Below, one piece after another: positions 40,946 through 50,073 of a DNA stretch of 64,000 nucleotides. How positions within the stretch are numbered: position 1 is the first letter of the stretch; each line of letters begins with the position of its first letter. Location of the stretch: NCBI GenBank assembly GCA_045546915.1, contig JAZQDU010000021.1, positions 1 through 64,000 on the forward strand. The letters run 5' to 3'. The position numbers and the translations under genes were made by a program. Under the pieces are notes generated by a model, which was not told where the DNA came from, did not search any database, and worked only from the letters and a program-made list of their open reading frames with translations. The DNA comes from UMGS172 sp045546915 (GTDB lineage Bacteria; Bacillota; Clostridia; Oscillospirales; Acutalibacteraceae).

Positions 40946-41971
40946 ATGGCTAAGAAAGATATAAATTGGGGCGAACTCGGTTTTGGATACGTTAAAACTG
41001 ATTATCGCTTTGTAGCCAATTTTAAGGACGGTAAATGGGACGAAGGCGAACTGATTACCGACGAAAATATCGTTATAAATGAGTGTGCAGGTGTTTTGCA
41101 GTATGCACAAACCTGCTTTGAAGGTCTTAAAGCCTACACCACCGAGGATGGCAAGATAGTGTGCTTCCGTCCTGATTTAAACGCACAGCGTATGGCTGAT
41201 TCTTGTGAGCGTCTTAAAATGCCGGTGTTCCCGGTTGAAAAGTTTGTAGAGGCAGTTGAAAAGGTTGTTGCAGCCAATGCAGATTTTGTTCCGCCTTACG
41301 GCTCGGGCGCAACCCTTTATTTGCGTCCTTATATGTATGGAAGCGATGCGGTTATCGGTGTTAAACCTGCTACTGAGTACCAGTTCAGAATTTTTGCAAC
41401 ACCTGTAGGCCCTTACTTTAAGGGTGGCGTAAAACCGCTTACCCTTAGAATTTCTGACCTTGACCGTGCCGCACCTATGGGAACAGGTCATATTAAGGCA
41501 GGTCTTAACTATGCTATGAGCCTTTATAATATTGTTGACGCTCATGACAACGGCTTTGACGAGAATATGTATGTTGATTCGGCAACCCGTACTTATATTG
41601 AGGAGACCGGCGGCGCAAATATCATATTCGTCACCAAAGACGGCAAGGTTGTAACACCTAAGTCCAACACTATTTTGCCTTCTATAACCCGCCGTTCGCT
41701 TATGATAGTTGCTAAAGATTATTTAGGACTTGAAGTTGAGGAACGCCCCGTTCATAAGGATGAACTTGAAAACTTTGCCGAATGTGGACTTTGCGGAACA
41801 GCAGCGGTTATTTCACCGGTTGGTAAGGTTGTTGACCACGGTAAGGAGATTTGCTTCCCCGCAGGTATGACCGAGATGGGTCCTGTAACCAAAAAACTTT
41901 ACGATACCCTTACAGGTATCCAAATGGGCAGACTTCCCGCACCCGAAGGCTGGATAAAGGTTATAAAATAA
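40946..41971 (+). CDS. ilvE: branched-chain amino acid aminotransferase
   Basis: 341 residues of fold-type IV PLP aminotransferases. The PLP lysine lies in GTGHIKAGLNYA near residue 182, FEGLKAY near 55 and RPYMYGSDAVIG near 130 bind substrate and phosphate, and EETGGANIIFV near 213 is family-typical. The length and sequence are of the type II (about 340-350 aa) group. It makes or degrades Leu, Ile and Val by transamination with 2-oxoglutarate. AAGGAGGTC precedes the ATG. It is monocistronic by position. Confidence 0.95.
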   Translation: MAKKDINWGELGFGYVKTDYRFVANFKDGKWDEGELITDENIVINECAGVLQYAQTCFEGLKAYTTEDGKIVCFRPDLNAQRMADSCERLKMPVFPVEKFVEAVEKVVAANADFVPPYGSGATLYLRPYMYGSDAVIGVKPATEYQFRIFATPVGPYFKGGVKPLTLRISDLDRAAPMGTGHIKAGLNYAMSLYNIVDAHDNGFDENMYVDSATRTYIEETGGANIIFVTKDGKVVTPKSNTILPSITRRSLMIVAKDYLGLEVEERPVHKDELENFAECGLCGTAAVISPVGKVVDHGKEICFPAGMTEMGPVTKKLYDTLTGIQMGRLPAPEGWIKVIK

Positions 41972-41977
41972 ATTCCG

Positions 41978-42284
41978 AAACACTGTGTACAAACGCCCAC
42001 GCCCCATAGGGCAGTATTTGTTTCTCGAATGAAATTCCTCGTATTTTTGCCAAAAGCCTCGAAAGGCGTCAGCCTTTCTCCGTTTTGTGGCTTCAATACA
42101 AGAAATTTCTATTTCTTACGAAACTGCGAAGCACCTTGAAATGAAAATTTTGAGTTGGGGAAAAGGAAAAAACCGCCAATAACGCTGACGCGTATTGGCG
42201 GTTTTTAACGCATTATTGTGCCAAAATTTCGCATTTTCAAGGAAATACTGTCCTATGGGGCGTGGGCGAAGGTACACAGTGTTT
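41978..42284. mobile_element. 307-bp MITE-like element with 42-bp terminal inverted repeats
   Basis: The left end 41978-42019 and the right end 42243-42284 are inverted repeats with 38 of 42 matching positions; both contain ACACTGTGTAC, then CGCCCACGCCCCATAGG. Inside there is a second inverted pair (CCTTGAAAT near 42134 against ATTTTCAAGG near 42234) and, at the centre of that, the dispersed hairpin 42167-42215. No coding frame fits, and no clear target duplication is seen. The element fills the gap between ilvE and uvrB; one half also resembles the segment after the VanY-like gene. A transcribed copy would form one long nested hairpin. Confidence 0.75.
42167..42215. repeat. dispersed repeat copy B, hairpin in the centre of the MITE-like element
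   Basis: 49 bp identical to 17289-17338 apart from one missing T. The 14-bp stem AAAAACCGCCAATA / TATTGGCGGTTTTT with loop ACGCTGACGCG and T run should terminate transcription leaving ilvE. Confidence 0.88.
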
Positions 42285-42299
42285 TTGCTTTTTCAAATG

Positions 42300-42328
42300 T
42301 TTACTTATCTTTGGTTTTGTGGTATACT
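42300..42328 (+). promoter_or_regulatory. probable sigma-A promoter for uvrB
   Basis: TTTACT at 42300-42305, 17-bp spacer, TATACT at 42323-42328, 31 bp before the uvrB start. No LexA/DinR-type operator was recognised around it. Confidence 0.6.
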
Positions 42329-42359
42329 AATTTTAAAGTTTTAATGTGAGGTGAGGGGA

Positions 42360-44318
42360 ATGGAAAAGTTTAAATTGGTTTCGCCGTATAAACCAACCGG
42401 TGACCAGCCTGAGGCTATAAAGCAATTGGTTCAAGGCATTGAAAACGGTGATAAAGAGCAGGTTTTGTTGGGTGTTACCGGTTCGGGTAAAACCTTTACA
42501 ATGGCTAATATTATCGAAAAAGTAAACCGTCCTACGCTTGTTCTCGCTCACAACAAAACCCTCGCCGCACAGTTATGCAGCGAATTTAAAGAATTTTTCC
42601 CTGAGAATGCGGTAGAGTATTTTGTATCCTACTATGACTATTATCAACCAGAGGCTTATATCCCCGGTACTGATACTTACATTGAAAAAGACTCGGCGAT
42701 AAACGATGAAATCGACAAATTAAGGCATTCGGCAACCTGTGCTTTGTCGGAACGCAACGATGTTATAATTGTGGCGTCGGTTTCGTGCATTTATTCGCTC
42801 GGCAATCCTATTGACTATCGAAATATGGTTATTTCTTTGCGTCCCGGTATGCAAAAGGAACGCGACGAACTTATAAGAAAACTTATTGACCTTCAATATG
42901 AGCGTAATGATATAAACTTCACGCGAAATAAATTCCGCGTTCGCGGTGACGTGGTTGAGATTTTTCCTGCTTATTCGGGGGATACAGCCATTAGAGTTGA
43001 GTTTTTTGACGATGAGGTCGAACGGTTATCCGAAATCAATCCGCTGACGGGTGAAGTCAAAACCACCCTCGGTCACGCAGGCATTTACCCCGCAAGCCAT
43101 TATATTGTGCCTGAAGAGGAAAAAGAAGCCGCTTTGCAGGACATACTTGATGAAATGGAAGAGCAGGTCAGGGTTTTCACTGAGCAAGGCAAATTGATTG
43201 AGGCTCAACGAATCCGTCAGCGCACCGAATATGATGTTGAAATGCTGCGTGAAATTGGCACCTGCAAAGGTGTTGAAAACTATTCACGTGTTTTATCAAG
43301 GCGAGAGCCGGGTAGCACACCGTTTACGCTTTTGGACTATTTACCAAAAGATTTTTTGCTTTTTGTTGATGAGTCACACGTCACACTGCCGCAGGTTAGA
43401 GGTATGCACGGTGGTGACCGACAACGCAAGGAAAATCTTGTGGAATTCGGCTTTAGGTTACCGTCGGCATTTGACAACCGCCCGTTGCAGTTTGATGAAT
43501 TTTATTCTCATATTCATCAGGCAGTTTATGTGTCGGCAACGCCGGGCGATTTTGAAAAGAAAAACGCAACACAGATAGTGGAGCAGGTTATCCGTCCAAC
43601 GGGACTTTTAGACCCTGAAATAATTGTAAAACCCACCGACGGACAGATAGATGACCTCGTGTCTGAAATCAATATCCGAGCCGAAAAGGGCGAGCGTGTG
43701 CTTGTTACTACACTCACTAAAAAAATGGCTGAAGACCTTACCGAGTATCTTTATAATTTAGGAATAAAGGTAAAATATATGCACTACGATGTAGACACCA
43801 TTGAACGCATGAAACTTATTCGAGAGTTGCGACTTGGTGAATTTGATGTGCTTATAGGCATAAATCTTTTAAGAGAAGGTCTTGATATCCCTGAAGTTTC
43901 GTTGGTTGCCATACTTGATGCCGATAAAGAAGGCTTTTTGCGTTCCGAAACATCGCTCATTCAGACGGTTGGCCGTGCTGCGCGAAATGCACAAGGTAAG
44001 GTTATTATGTATGCTGATACCGTTACGCCGTCTATGGAACGTGCAATTACAGAAACACTAAGGCGACGCGAAATACAGGATAGGTTTAACCGAGAAAACG
44101 GTATAACACCTAAGACCATTATAAAAGATGTTCGTGACGTAATTGAAATAACGCCAAAATCTGACGGCGAAATGAACACAAAACAGATGTCGCGCGAGCA
44201 GAGAGAATTTTTAATAAAGAAACTTACGGTCGAAATGCGTCAGGCGGCAAAATTGCTTGAGTTTGAACATGCTGCCGAACTTCGTGACCGTATAGCAAAA
44301 CTCAAAGGACAAAAGTAA
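42360..44318 (+). CDS. uvrB: excinuclease ABC subunit B
   Basis: 652 residues. Walker A GVTGSGKTFT lies near residue 38, the beta-hairpin that locks onto DNA follows as YYDYYQPEAYIP, helicase motif DESH is near 338 and QTVGRAARN near 540, and the C-terminal UvrC-interacting UVR domain (EMRQAAKLLEFEHAAELRD) ends the protein. It verifies damage passed on by UvrA. The ATG with GAGGTGAGGGG upstream is used; an in-frame GTG 9 bp earlier is part of that site. Its stop overlaps the next ATG by one base. Confidence 0.97.
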   Translation: MEKFKLVSPYKPTGDQPEAIKQLVQGIENGDKEQVLLGVTGSGKTFTMANIIEKVNRPTLVLAHNKTLAAQLCSEFKEFFPENAVEYFVSYYDYYQPEAYIPGTDTYIEKDSAINDEIDKLRHSATCALSERNDVIIVASVSCIYSLGNPIDYRNMVISLRPGMQKERDELIRKLIDLQYERNDINFTRNKFRVRGDVVEIFPAYSGDTAIRVEFFDDEVERLSEINPLTGEVKTTLGHAGIYPASHYIVPEEEKEAALQDILDEMEEQVRVFTEQGKLIEAQRIRQRTEYDVEMLREIGTCKGVENYSRVLSRREPGSTPFTLLDYLPKDFLLFVDESHVTLPQVRGMHGGDRQRKENLVEFGFRLPSAFDNRPLQFDEFYSHIHQAVYVSATPGDFEKKNATQIVEQVIRPTGLLDPEIIVKPTDGQIDDLVSEINIRAEKGERVLVTTLTKKMAEDLTEYLYNLGIKVKYMHYDVDTIERMKLIRELRLGEFDVLIGINLLREGLDIPEVSLVAILDADKEGFLRSETSLIQTVGRAARNAQGKVIMYADTVTPSMERAITETLRRREIQDRFNRENGITPKTIIKDVRDVIEITPKSDGEMNTKQMSREQREFLIKKLTVEMRQAAKLLEFEHAAELRDRIAKLKGQK

Positions 44319-45133
44319 TGAATGTTTTTGAAATAACCGATTTTTCGGCGCCCGAACTCGATGTTTTTGCAAGATTGACTGAGGCGCAACTACTTAACCA
44401 TCATATGTTAAAAGAGGGCATGTTTATTGCCGAAAGCCCAAAGGTCATTATGCGTGCACTTGACGGTGGTTACGAGCCGATATCGTTTCTTGCTGAGAGT
44501 TCAACTTTTAAGGGTGAAACGCTCGAAGTGTTAGAGCGTTGTGGGGATATCCCCGTATACACTGCCGATTTTGATGTGTTGTCAAATCTTACGGGATATA
44601 TGTTGACAAGGGGAATGTTGTGTGCCATGAAACGCAAAGCGTTACCCGGTGCCGAGGAATTGTTGCAAAAGTGCCAAAGGGTTGTGGTGCTTGAGGATGT
44701 TATGAATCCTACAAATTTAGGGGCAATTTTTCGTTCTGCCGCAGCGCTTGGAATGGAGGCGGTTTTGCTAACCAAAGGGTGCAGTAATCCGTTGTACCGT
44801 CGGTCGGCAAGGGTCAGTATGGGCACAGTTTTTCAGGTGCCGTGGACATATCTTGAGGAAAACTGGTACGAGCAATTAAAATCATCGGGATTTAAAACGG
44901 CTGCAATGGCATTAGACGATAATTCGATAGCCATTGACGACCCAATACTTAGCGAGCAAGAGAAATTGGCAATTGTGCTTGGCACCGAAGGTGACGGTTT
45001 AAAGGCAAACACTATTCAAAAATGCGATTATACAGTAAAAATTCCAATGGCGCATGGAGTTGATTCGTTAAATGTTGCCGCCGCAGGAGCAGTAGCGTTC
45101 TGGCAATTAAGCAAAATTAAAAAGCATCCGTAA
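44318..45133 (+). CDS. SPOUT-class RNA 2'-O-methyltransferase (TrmH/SpoU family)
   Basis: 271 residues. An N-terminal substrate-binding domain (about 1-105) precedes the knotted SPOUT domain with motif 1 NPTNLGAIFRSAAALG near residue 130, motif 2 VLGTEGDGL near 227 and motif 3 IPM..VDSLNVAAAGAVAFW near 245. Such enzymes methylate a ribose in 23S rRNA or tRNA; the exact site (RlmB-like or other) cannot be told. It is coupled to uvrB by a TAATG overlap and ends at a bidirectional terminator. Confidence 0.9.
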   Translation: MNVFEITDFSAPELDVFARLTEAQLLNHHMLKEGMFIAESPKVIMRALDGGYEPISFLAESSTFKGETLEVLERCGDIPVYTADFDVLSNLTGYMLTRGMLCAMKRKALPGAEELLQKCQRVVVLEDVMNPTNLGAIFRSAAALGMEAVLLTKGCSNPLYRRSARVSMGTVFQVPWTYLEENWYEQLKSSGFKTAAMALDDNSIAIDDPILSEQEKLAIVLGTEGDGLKANTIQKCDYTVKIPMAHGVDSLNVAAAGAVAFWQLSKIKKHP

Positions 45134-45156
45134 ATCTTAGATTTACGGATGCTTTT
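45121..45156. terminator. bidirectional terminator between the methyltransferase gene and ppa
   Basis: 16-bp stem AAAGCATCCGTAAATC / GATTTACGGATGCTTT with a 3-nt loop and T runs on both strands. The hairpin starts inside the last codons of the methyltransferase gene and ends 2 bp before the ppa stop. Confidence 0.92.
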
Positions 45157-45158
45157 GT

Positions 45159-45689
45159 TTATTTACAGTAATTTTCAATATAACTGTCGATTGCTTTTTG
45201 AATTACTTTTCTTGCCTCTTCGGCATTTTTGGTCTCGGTAACGGCGGTTTCTTTGCCCTCTAACTGTTTATATACCTTAAAGAAGTGACTCCACTCGTCA
45301 AGAATATGGGCGGGAATCTCAGAAATGTCGGTATAAGTGTTATAGGTAGGGTCGTCGTAAGGAATGGCTATGATTTTTTCGTCGGCAGCACCTCCGTCAC
45401 TCATGCAAATAACACCAACGGGGTAACAACGCACCAAAGTCAAGGGGATAAGACGCTGTGAGCAGAGCACAAGAACGTCAAGAGGGTCGTTGTCATCGGC
45501 ATATGTACGGGGGATAAGCCCGTAATTTGCCGGGTAGTGTGTAGAAGTGTAGAGTATGCGGTCAAGCTTCAAAATGCCGGTTTCCTTGTCTAATTCATAC
45601 TTACATTTCGAGCCTTTTTCGATTTCAATAACAGCCATAAAGTCATTTTTGTTAATGCGCTTGGGACTGATATCGTGCCATATATTCAT
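45159..45689 (-). CDS. ppa: inorganic pyrophosphatase, family I
   Basis: 176 residues of the soluble family I enzyme: KCKYELDKETG near residue 28, YPANYGLIPRTYADDNDPLDVLVL near 53-76 with the metal-binding D-N-D-P-L-D, and KVYKQLEGK near 138. It hydrolyses pyrophosphate from biosynthesis in the cytosol. AAAGGGTG precedes the ATG. It lies 21 bp behind ribF on the same strand and is the final gene before the terminator, so it is probably read with the rimP-ribF operon as well. Confidence 0.96.
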   Translation of the reverse strand: MNIWHDISPKRINKNDFMAVIEIEKGSKCKYELDKETGILKLDRILYTSTHYPANYGLIPRTYADDNDPLDVLVLCSQRLIPLTLVRCYPVGVICMSDGGAADEKIIAIPYDDPTYNTYTDISEIPAHILDEWSHFFKVYKQLEGKETAVTETKNAEEARKVIQKAIDSYIENYCK

Positions 45690-45710
45690 AAAAACACCCT
45701 TTCTGATGAT

Positions 45711-46598
45711 TTATTCATGATAGTTTTCCGAAAAACGGTTAAGCGCCGTTTCTTTGTCTGAATTAAGTGCCGCAATCAGTGCTTCGGCACTTGCAAATCG
45801 AGTTTCTTCACGAAGATAATCAAGTAACCCAATTTCAACAGTTTTACCGTAAAGGTCTCCGTCAAAACCAATTATATGTGTTTCGCACAGCGGTTTTTTC
45901 AAAATAAACGTCGGTCTTAACCCTATGTTGGTGACTGCAGGATAGGTTTTACCGTCAAATGTAACGGTTGACGCATATACACCAAACTTAGGTGTTACAA
46001 GATTTTCGTCGAGTTGCTGGTTAATTGTGGGGAATCCCAATGTCCTGCCACGCATATCGCCCGTTATAACCTCCGATTTAAAAGAAAAGGTTGAACCTAA
46101 TAGAATGTTTGCGAAAGAGATATTTCCGTCGGTTATCAGGGTGCGGATAAGCGTTGAGGAAACGATTTGTCCCGAAAACAAGGTGCCAGGACAAATAACT
46201 GCTTCGGCGCCGTGTTCGTGACAGTATGAAGACAAATATTCGGCGTTGCCTTCGGCATTTCTTCCAAAATGGTAGTTAAATCCGCAAACAGCCACCTTTA
46301 TATTGAATTTCTGGAACATATCATCCAAAAACTCTTCGGCAGATTTATTGCGTATTATATTGAAATCCAGCACTTCGATTTTGTTGAAATTCAAATCTTG
46401 CAGAATTTTCTTTTTGCGTTCAGGTGACATGAGCATGGGGATAAATTCGCTTGACACATGGCGTTTTGGCGGTTCGTCAAAGGTAATGGCAACCGGCTCT
46501 AAACCTTCGAAAGCCAACGCGGCACTCAGTACTGCGCGATGTCCCATATGCAGTCCGTCAAACGTGCCGAAAACGGCAACGGATTGCTTTTCGCTCAT
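45711..46598 (-). CDS. ribF: bifunctional riboflavin kinase / FAD synthetase
   Basis: 295 residues with the N-terminal adenylyltransferase domain (GTFDGLHMGHRAVL near residue 8) and the C-terminal riboflavin kinase domain (RGRTLGFPTIN near 180). It makes FMN and FAD. Two ATGs lie 6 bp apart behind AAGGAGG; the second one has proper spacing and is used, the first abuts the site. In most Firmicutes ribF directly follows truB; here a glycosidase-like gene is between them, and rpsO, usually next, is absent. Confidence 0.95.
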   Translation of the reverse strand: MSEKQSVAVFGTFDGLHMGHRAVLSAALAFEGLEPVAITFDEPPKRHVSSEFIPMLMSPERKKKILQDLNFNKIEVLDFNIIRNKSAEEFLDDMFQKFNIKVAVCGFNYHFGRNAEGNAEYLSSYCHEHGAEAVICPGTLFSGQIVSSTLIRTLITDGNISFANILLGSTFSFKSEVITGDMRGRTLGFPTINQQLDENLVTPKFGVYASTVTFDGKTYPAVTNIGLRPTFILKKPLCETHIIGFDGDLYGKTVEIGLLDYLREETRFASAEALIAALNSDKETALNRFSENYHE

Positions 46599-46614
46599 AT
46601 TCATCCTCCTTTAA

Positions 46615-48219
46615 TTATATTTGAGAAGTCTTAACGTAATTAACCTCAGCGTTATTCTGCGAGCAGTTCTCAAAAGTGTTGTTTTTAAATATAAATTCTT
46701 CCGCATTGTTCATAAGTACCGGTGCTACCTGACAGTTGATAAAACGGTTACCGGATACTTCGATTTTTTTGTGGAAATACTTTCCTTCTTCAATTGCTTT
46801 TCGGGGTACTGCCACAATAACTCCGCCGTTTTTGCGGTAGGCACCTACGTAGTTGCAGTTATAAAAGGTGTTATCGGTAATAAGTACGTCGGTAGTGCCG
46901 CCTGCTTCAAACCAAAAGTCACCGTCGGCTTCAAACAAAATTGTTCTGCCTGAACTTTCAAAACGGTTGCCGCGAAGAACGGTTTTTCCGGAACTTGCTA
47001 AAAGTACTGCACGGGCGCGGTTGTTTTTACAGATGTTGTTTTCAAAAATAACCTCGCAAACTTCTGAAACCTCACACATATCATCACCAACAATGATGTC
47101 GCTAATATCATCCTCGAAAAAGACTTCAACCTGTTTTAGGTCTATTTTTTTAACATCGCTTACGCGATAGTTGTTTTTAGGAATAAGCGATTTTGGGTCG
47201 CAGGTTTGAAGAACAGAACCTTTTTTAAACGTGTCGATACCCAATGTTTCATTGTGCATAAAACTTAAAATCACAGAGTTTTCTCTTTTTTCGGTAATTC
47301 GTAAATAAATACCGTGAACATTAAGCGCATCGTCAAGTTGACGTTCAAAGAAACAGTCATGAACGTGAATAAGTCCTTTACAGTGAACAAAGTGAGTGGC
47401 GTCGGCATTAAGTGTGTGACATGCGTTGTTTTTAGGTGTGACTTGCATGGAATCAATTTCCACATTTTCACAATTTTGTGCAATTACACCCATGCCCATT
47501 GTGTTGTGGATTGTCACGTTTAAAAGTTTTGTATTAATGCTTTCGTTAATAAAAATTCCGCAAGAGTTACGATGCCTGTGTTGTATACAAAAACGGTTGC
47601 CTTTAGTTATAACGTATTTTTTCATACGGTCAGGCTTGGCTAAGGCAACAAAAGTATTATCACCTAATTGCTCGAAGGTGAAATCACCAAGCGAAATATC
47701 GGTTTGATAAGGCACCAAAAGACCGGTTTCTTTATCCCATTCGTTTATACCGATAAGTTGGTCAAAAAGTCCGTCAGGGTCGCCGGAAAAAAGCGTTTCA
47801 CCGTTTGTGAAAAACTTGTTGCCGTCGGTTACTGTGATGGTGAAACTGTTTTCAGTAACATCTTCAATAACGCCTTCACCCGATAAAGTTACTTCGTTAT
47901 AGATGCTGACATTTTTGAGGGTGACATTTTTACAACCCGTAATAACCGCAGCAATGCTAAGGTCTTTTAATATTAATTCGCTATCGCAAAAGTCAAGAGT
48001 GAAATTTTCAAAGCCGTCTAACAAAAAGCAAATTTTGCGGTCGCCTTGAGAGTGGTTTGAAATGCAAAGAAAACGGCTTTCAAGGTACTCTTTATCAATT
48101 TCATAAGTGCCTTTTGGGAAAACGAGCGTGTCTTCACCGTTTTTTTTGCAGTAATCGAGAGCGTTTTTAATATTAAGTCCAACGTTTTTAGTGGTGTTAA
48201 ATTGAGAGTAATTTACCAC
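46615..48219 (-). CDS. right-handed beta-helix protein, GH110-like (alpha-galactosidase family)
   Basis: 534 residues without a signal peptide. The N-terminus (residues 10-50) has the FPKGTYEI motif common in pectate-lyase-type helices. Repeats rich in Asn follow (NVTLKNVSIYN, NVEIDSMQV, VIFENNICKN, VLITDNTFYNC, KIEVSGNRFINC). The stretch LDDALNVHGIYLRI with D296-D297, followed by FMHNETLGIDTF and later WFEAGGTTDVLI, matches my recollection of GH110 alpha-1,3-galactosidases. The GTG start follows TAGGTGATTTT, 8 bp after the truB stop. An intracellular exo-glycosidase inside a translation operon is unusual. The GH110 call is by motif only. Confidence 0.72.
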   Translation of the reverse strand: MVNYSQFNTTKNVGLNIKNALDYCKKNGEDTLVFPKGTYEIDKEYLESRFLCISNHSQGDRKICFLLDGFENFTLDFCDSELILKDLSIAAVITGCKNVTLKNVSIYNEVTLSGEGVIEDVTENSFTITVTDGNKFFTNGETLFSGDPDGLFDQLIGINEWDKETGLLVPYQTDISLGDFTFEQLGDNTFVALAKPDRMKKYVITKGNRFCIQHRHRNSCGIFINESINTKLLNVTIHNTMGMGVIAQNCENVEIDSMQVTPKNNACHTLNADATHFVHCKGLIHVHDCFFERQLDDALNVHGIYLRITEKRENSVILSFMHNETLGIDTFKKGSVLQTCDPKSLIPKNNYRVSDVKKIDLKQVEVFFEDDISDIIVGDDMCEVSEVCEVIFENNICKNNRARAVLLASSGKTVLRGNRFESSGRTILFEADGDFWFEAGGTTDVLITDNTFYNCNYVGAYRKNGGVIVAVPRKAIEEGKYFHKKIEVSGNRFINCQVAPVLMNNAEEFIFKNNTFENCSQNNAEVNYVKTSQI

Positions 48220-48227
48220 AAAATCAC

Positions 48228-49121
48228 CTATCTTTCTATAACGCATTTGATGTTTAATAATTTTGTTTTATTTTGGTATTCGGCTAAACCTAAAAGTTTG
48301 TCACCGTGTTTTACCCTTAAAATTTCGCCGTCTGAGGGTAAGTTTATTAGTTTTACCCGTTCGATCGAAATTTCGCCCCCGTTTACAAAGCGACGCGCTT
48401 GTCCATCTGAAAGTTTAACTTCGCTCAGATAATTTACGGCGGTTTCTGCAGGAAGCAAAAATTTTTCAGGGTCACTTTCAATCTGCTCTAATGTAGCACA
48501 CTGGGATATGACAAATTGTGCAGTTTTAGTGCGCCTTAAAGCCGTAAGGCAAGCACCGCAACCCAAATATTTGCCTAAATCGTCGGCAAGCGAACGGATA
48601 TATGTACCCTTAGAACACACAACGTCAATCACAAATTCGTCGCCGTTGCGCTCTAAAAGGTTTATTTCATGAATTTTAACTCTTCTGGGTGTGCGTTCTA
48701 CTTCTTCGCCTTGGCGGGCAAGTTCATATAGCCTCACACCGTCTTTTTTTATTGCCGAAAACATAGGCGGAATTTGGTCGTATTCACCGCAAAAATGCAA
48801 AAGAGCATTTTTTAATTGTTCGTCGGAAACATTAGGGGTTACTCTGTTTAAGACAGTGCCCGTAATGTCAAGCGAATCGGTTGTTATACCCAACTTTACG
48901 GTGGCGGTATAGCGTTTGTCCGACTCTAAAACGAGAGAGCAAAACTTAGTAGCCCTACCTATAAGTATAGGCAAAACGCCGGTAGCCATTGGGTCGAGAG
49001 TGCCGGTGTGACCGACACGTTTTATGCCGTAAATCCGACGTAAAGCCGCGGCAGCCTTAAAAGAGGTGAACCCTGCAGGTTTATCAAGCAAAATAAGACC
49101 TGTAAGATTGTCATTTTGCAT
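48228..49121 (-). CDS. truB: tRNA pseudouridine(55) synthase
   Basis: 297 residues. LDKPAGFTSFKAAAALRR near the start and GHTGTLDPMATGVLPILIG near residue 38, with the catalytic Asp in TLDP, identify TruB. A C-terminal PUA-like part (about 235-297) is present. It converts U55 of tRNAs to pseudouridine. The start overlaps the nrnA end by 11 bp, with GAGGTG upstream. Confidence 0.96.
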   Translation of the reverse strand: MQNDNLTGLILLDKPAGFTSFKAAAALRRIYGIKRVGHTGTLDPMATGVLPILIGRATKFCSLVLESDKRYTATVKLGITTDSLDITGTVLNRVTPNVSDEQLKNALLHFCGEYDQIPPMFSAIKKDGVRLYELARQGEEVERTPRRVKIHEINLLERNGDEFVIDVVCSKGTYIRSLADDLGKYLGCGACLTALRRTKTAQFVISQCATLEQIESDPEKFLLPAETAVNYLSEVKLSDGQARRFVNGGEISIERVKLINLPSDGEILRVKHGDKLLGLAEYQNKTKLLNIKCVIER

Positions 49122-50073
49122 AGTCCAACACCTCAGAAACGGTTGATAGCAATAATTTCTTTACTTCATTCGCAGAGCAGTTAAAACGGCAGCCTGCTGC
49201 CCTAGCGTGACCGCCTCCGCCAAAACGGGAACATATATCGGCGGCATTTAAAGGCTCGTGCGTGCGTAAAGACACCTTAAAATCTCCCTCAGGTTGTTCT
49301 TTAATGGTAATGCCTACCAAAACTCCCTCGACCTGACGTGAAATAGCGGTGATTCCGTCTAAGTCAGCGCGGTCACAACCGGTAGAGTTAATCATATCTT
49401 CGGTTACGGTCAAAACTGCACATTTTCCGTCAAAATAAAACTCCATATTTTCGAGCACAAGGCGTTCCATTGCAATGCGTTCTTTTGACTTGGTTTCAAA
49501 CATCGTGCGATTTATTTCGGTGTAATTTGCACCCATTTCCATAAGTTCGGCTGCGAAACGCATAGTTCTCGGTGTTGTATTAGAAAATTTAAAACAACCG
49601 GTATCGGTCGAAATCCCCAAATAAAGGCAACTTGCAATATACGGCGTGATTTTTACACCCAATGCTTTAATTACCTTAAAAACACACTCGCAAGCAGCAG
49701 CTGACTCAGGTTCGCAGTAAAGCAACGAAGAATAATGCGTGTTGGTGCCGTGATGGTCAATGCAGAGGGCAACCTTTGTGCCGTACTCTTGTTGTAAGGC
49801 GCCTAAAAGTTTTTGGTCTGCAATATCCACTGCAACCACCGTTTGAGGCACAAAATCGTCCTCGCGTTCTATAGCAATCAAATCAAATTTTTTAGGAATT
49901 ATGTCAGGGCATAAAAGTTTTGCTTTTTTGCCCATAACTCTTAATGCTGCTAAAAGTGCATGCGCCGAGCCCAAGGTATCACCGTCGGGGGACGCATGGC
50001 TTAGTACTACAAAGTTGTCGTGCTCCTTTAAAAATAAAGCGGCTTCAACCTCGTTAATTTCACGGCAACTCAT
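49111..50073 (-). CDS. nrnA: DHH/DHHA1 phosphoesterase, NrnA-like (oligoribonuclease / pAp phosphatase)
   Basis: 320 residues: LSHASPDGDTLGSA (metal site, near residue 24), VDIADQK near 83, CIDHHGTN (the DHH motif, near 108) and the C-terminal DHHA1 motif FGGGGHARAAGC near 285. It should degrade 2-5-nt RNA and 3'-phosphoadenosine 5'-phosphate. It lies between rbfA and truB as in many Clostridia, with an ATGA overlap with rbfA and GGGGAGG upstream. Confidence 0.92.
   Translation of the reverse strand: MSCREINEVEAALFLKEHDNFVVLSHASPDGDTLGSAHALLAALRVMGKKAKLLCPDIIPKKFDLIAIEREDDFVPQTVVAVDIADQKLLGALQQEYGTKVALCIDHHGTNTHYSSLLYCEPESAAACECVFKVIKALGVKITPYIASCLYLGISTDTGCFKFSNTTPRTMRFAAELMEMGANYTEINRTMFETKSKERIAMERLVLENMEFYFDGKCAVLTVTEDMINSTGCDRADLDGITAISRQVEGVLVGITIKEQPEGDFKVSLRTHEPLNAADICSRFGGGGHARAAGCRFNCSANEVKKLLLSTVSEVLDYAK

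Noticed and set aside
46599..46614. FMN riboswitch before ribF
   Set aside because: ribF follows the glycosidase gene by 16 bp inside an operon, so there is no room for an RFN element.
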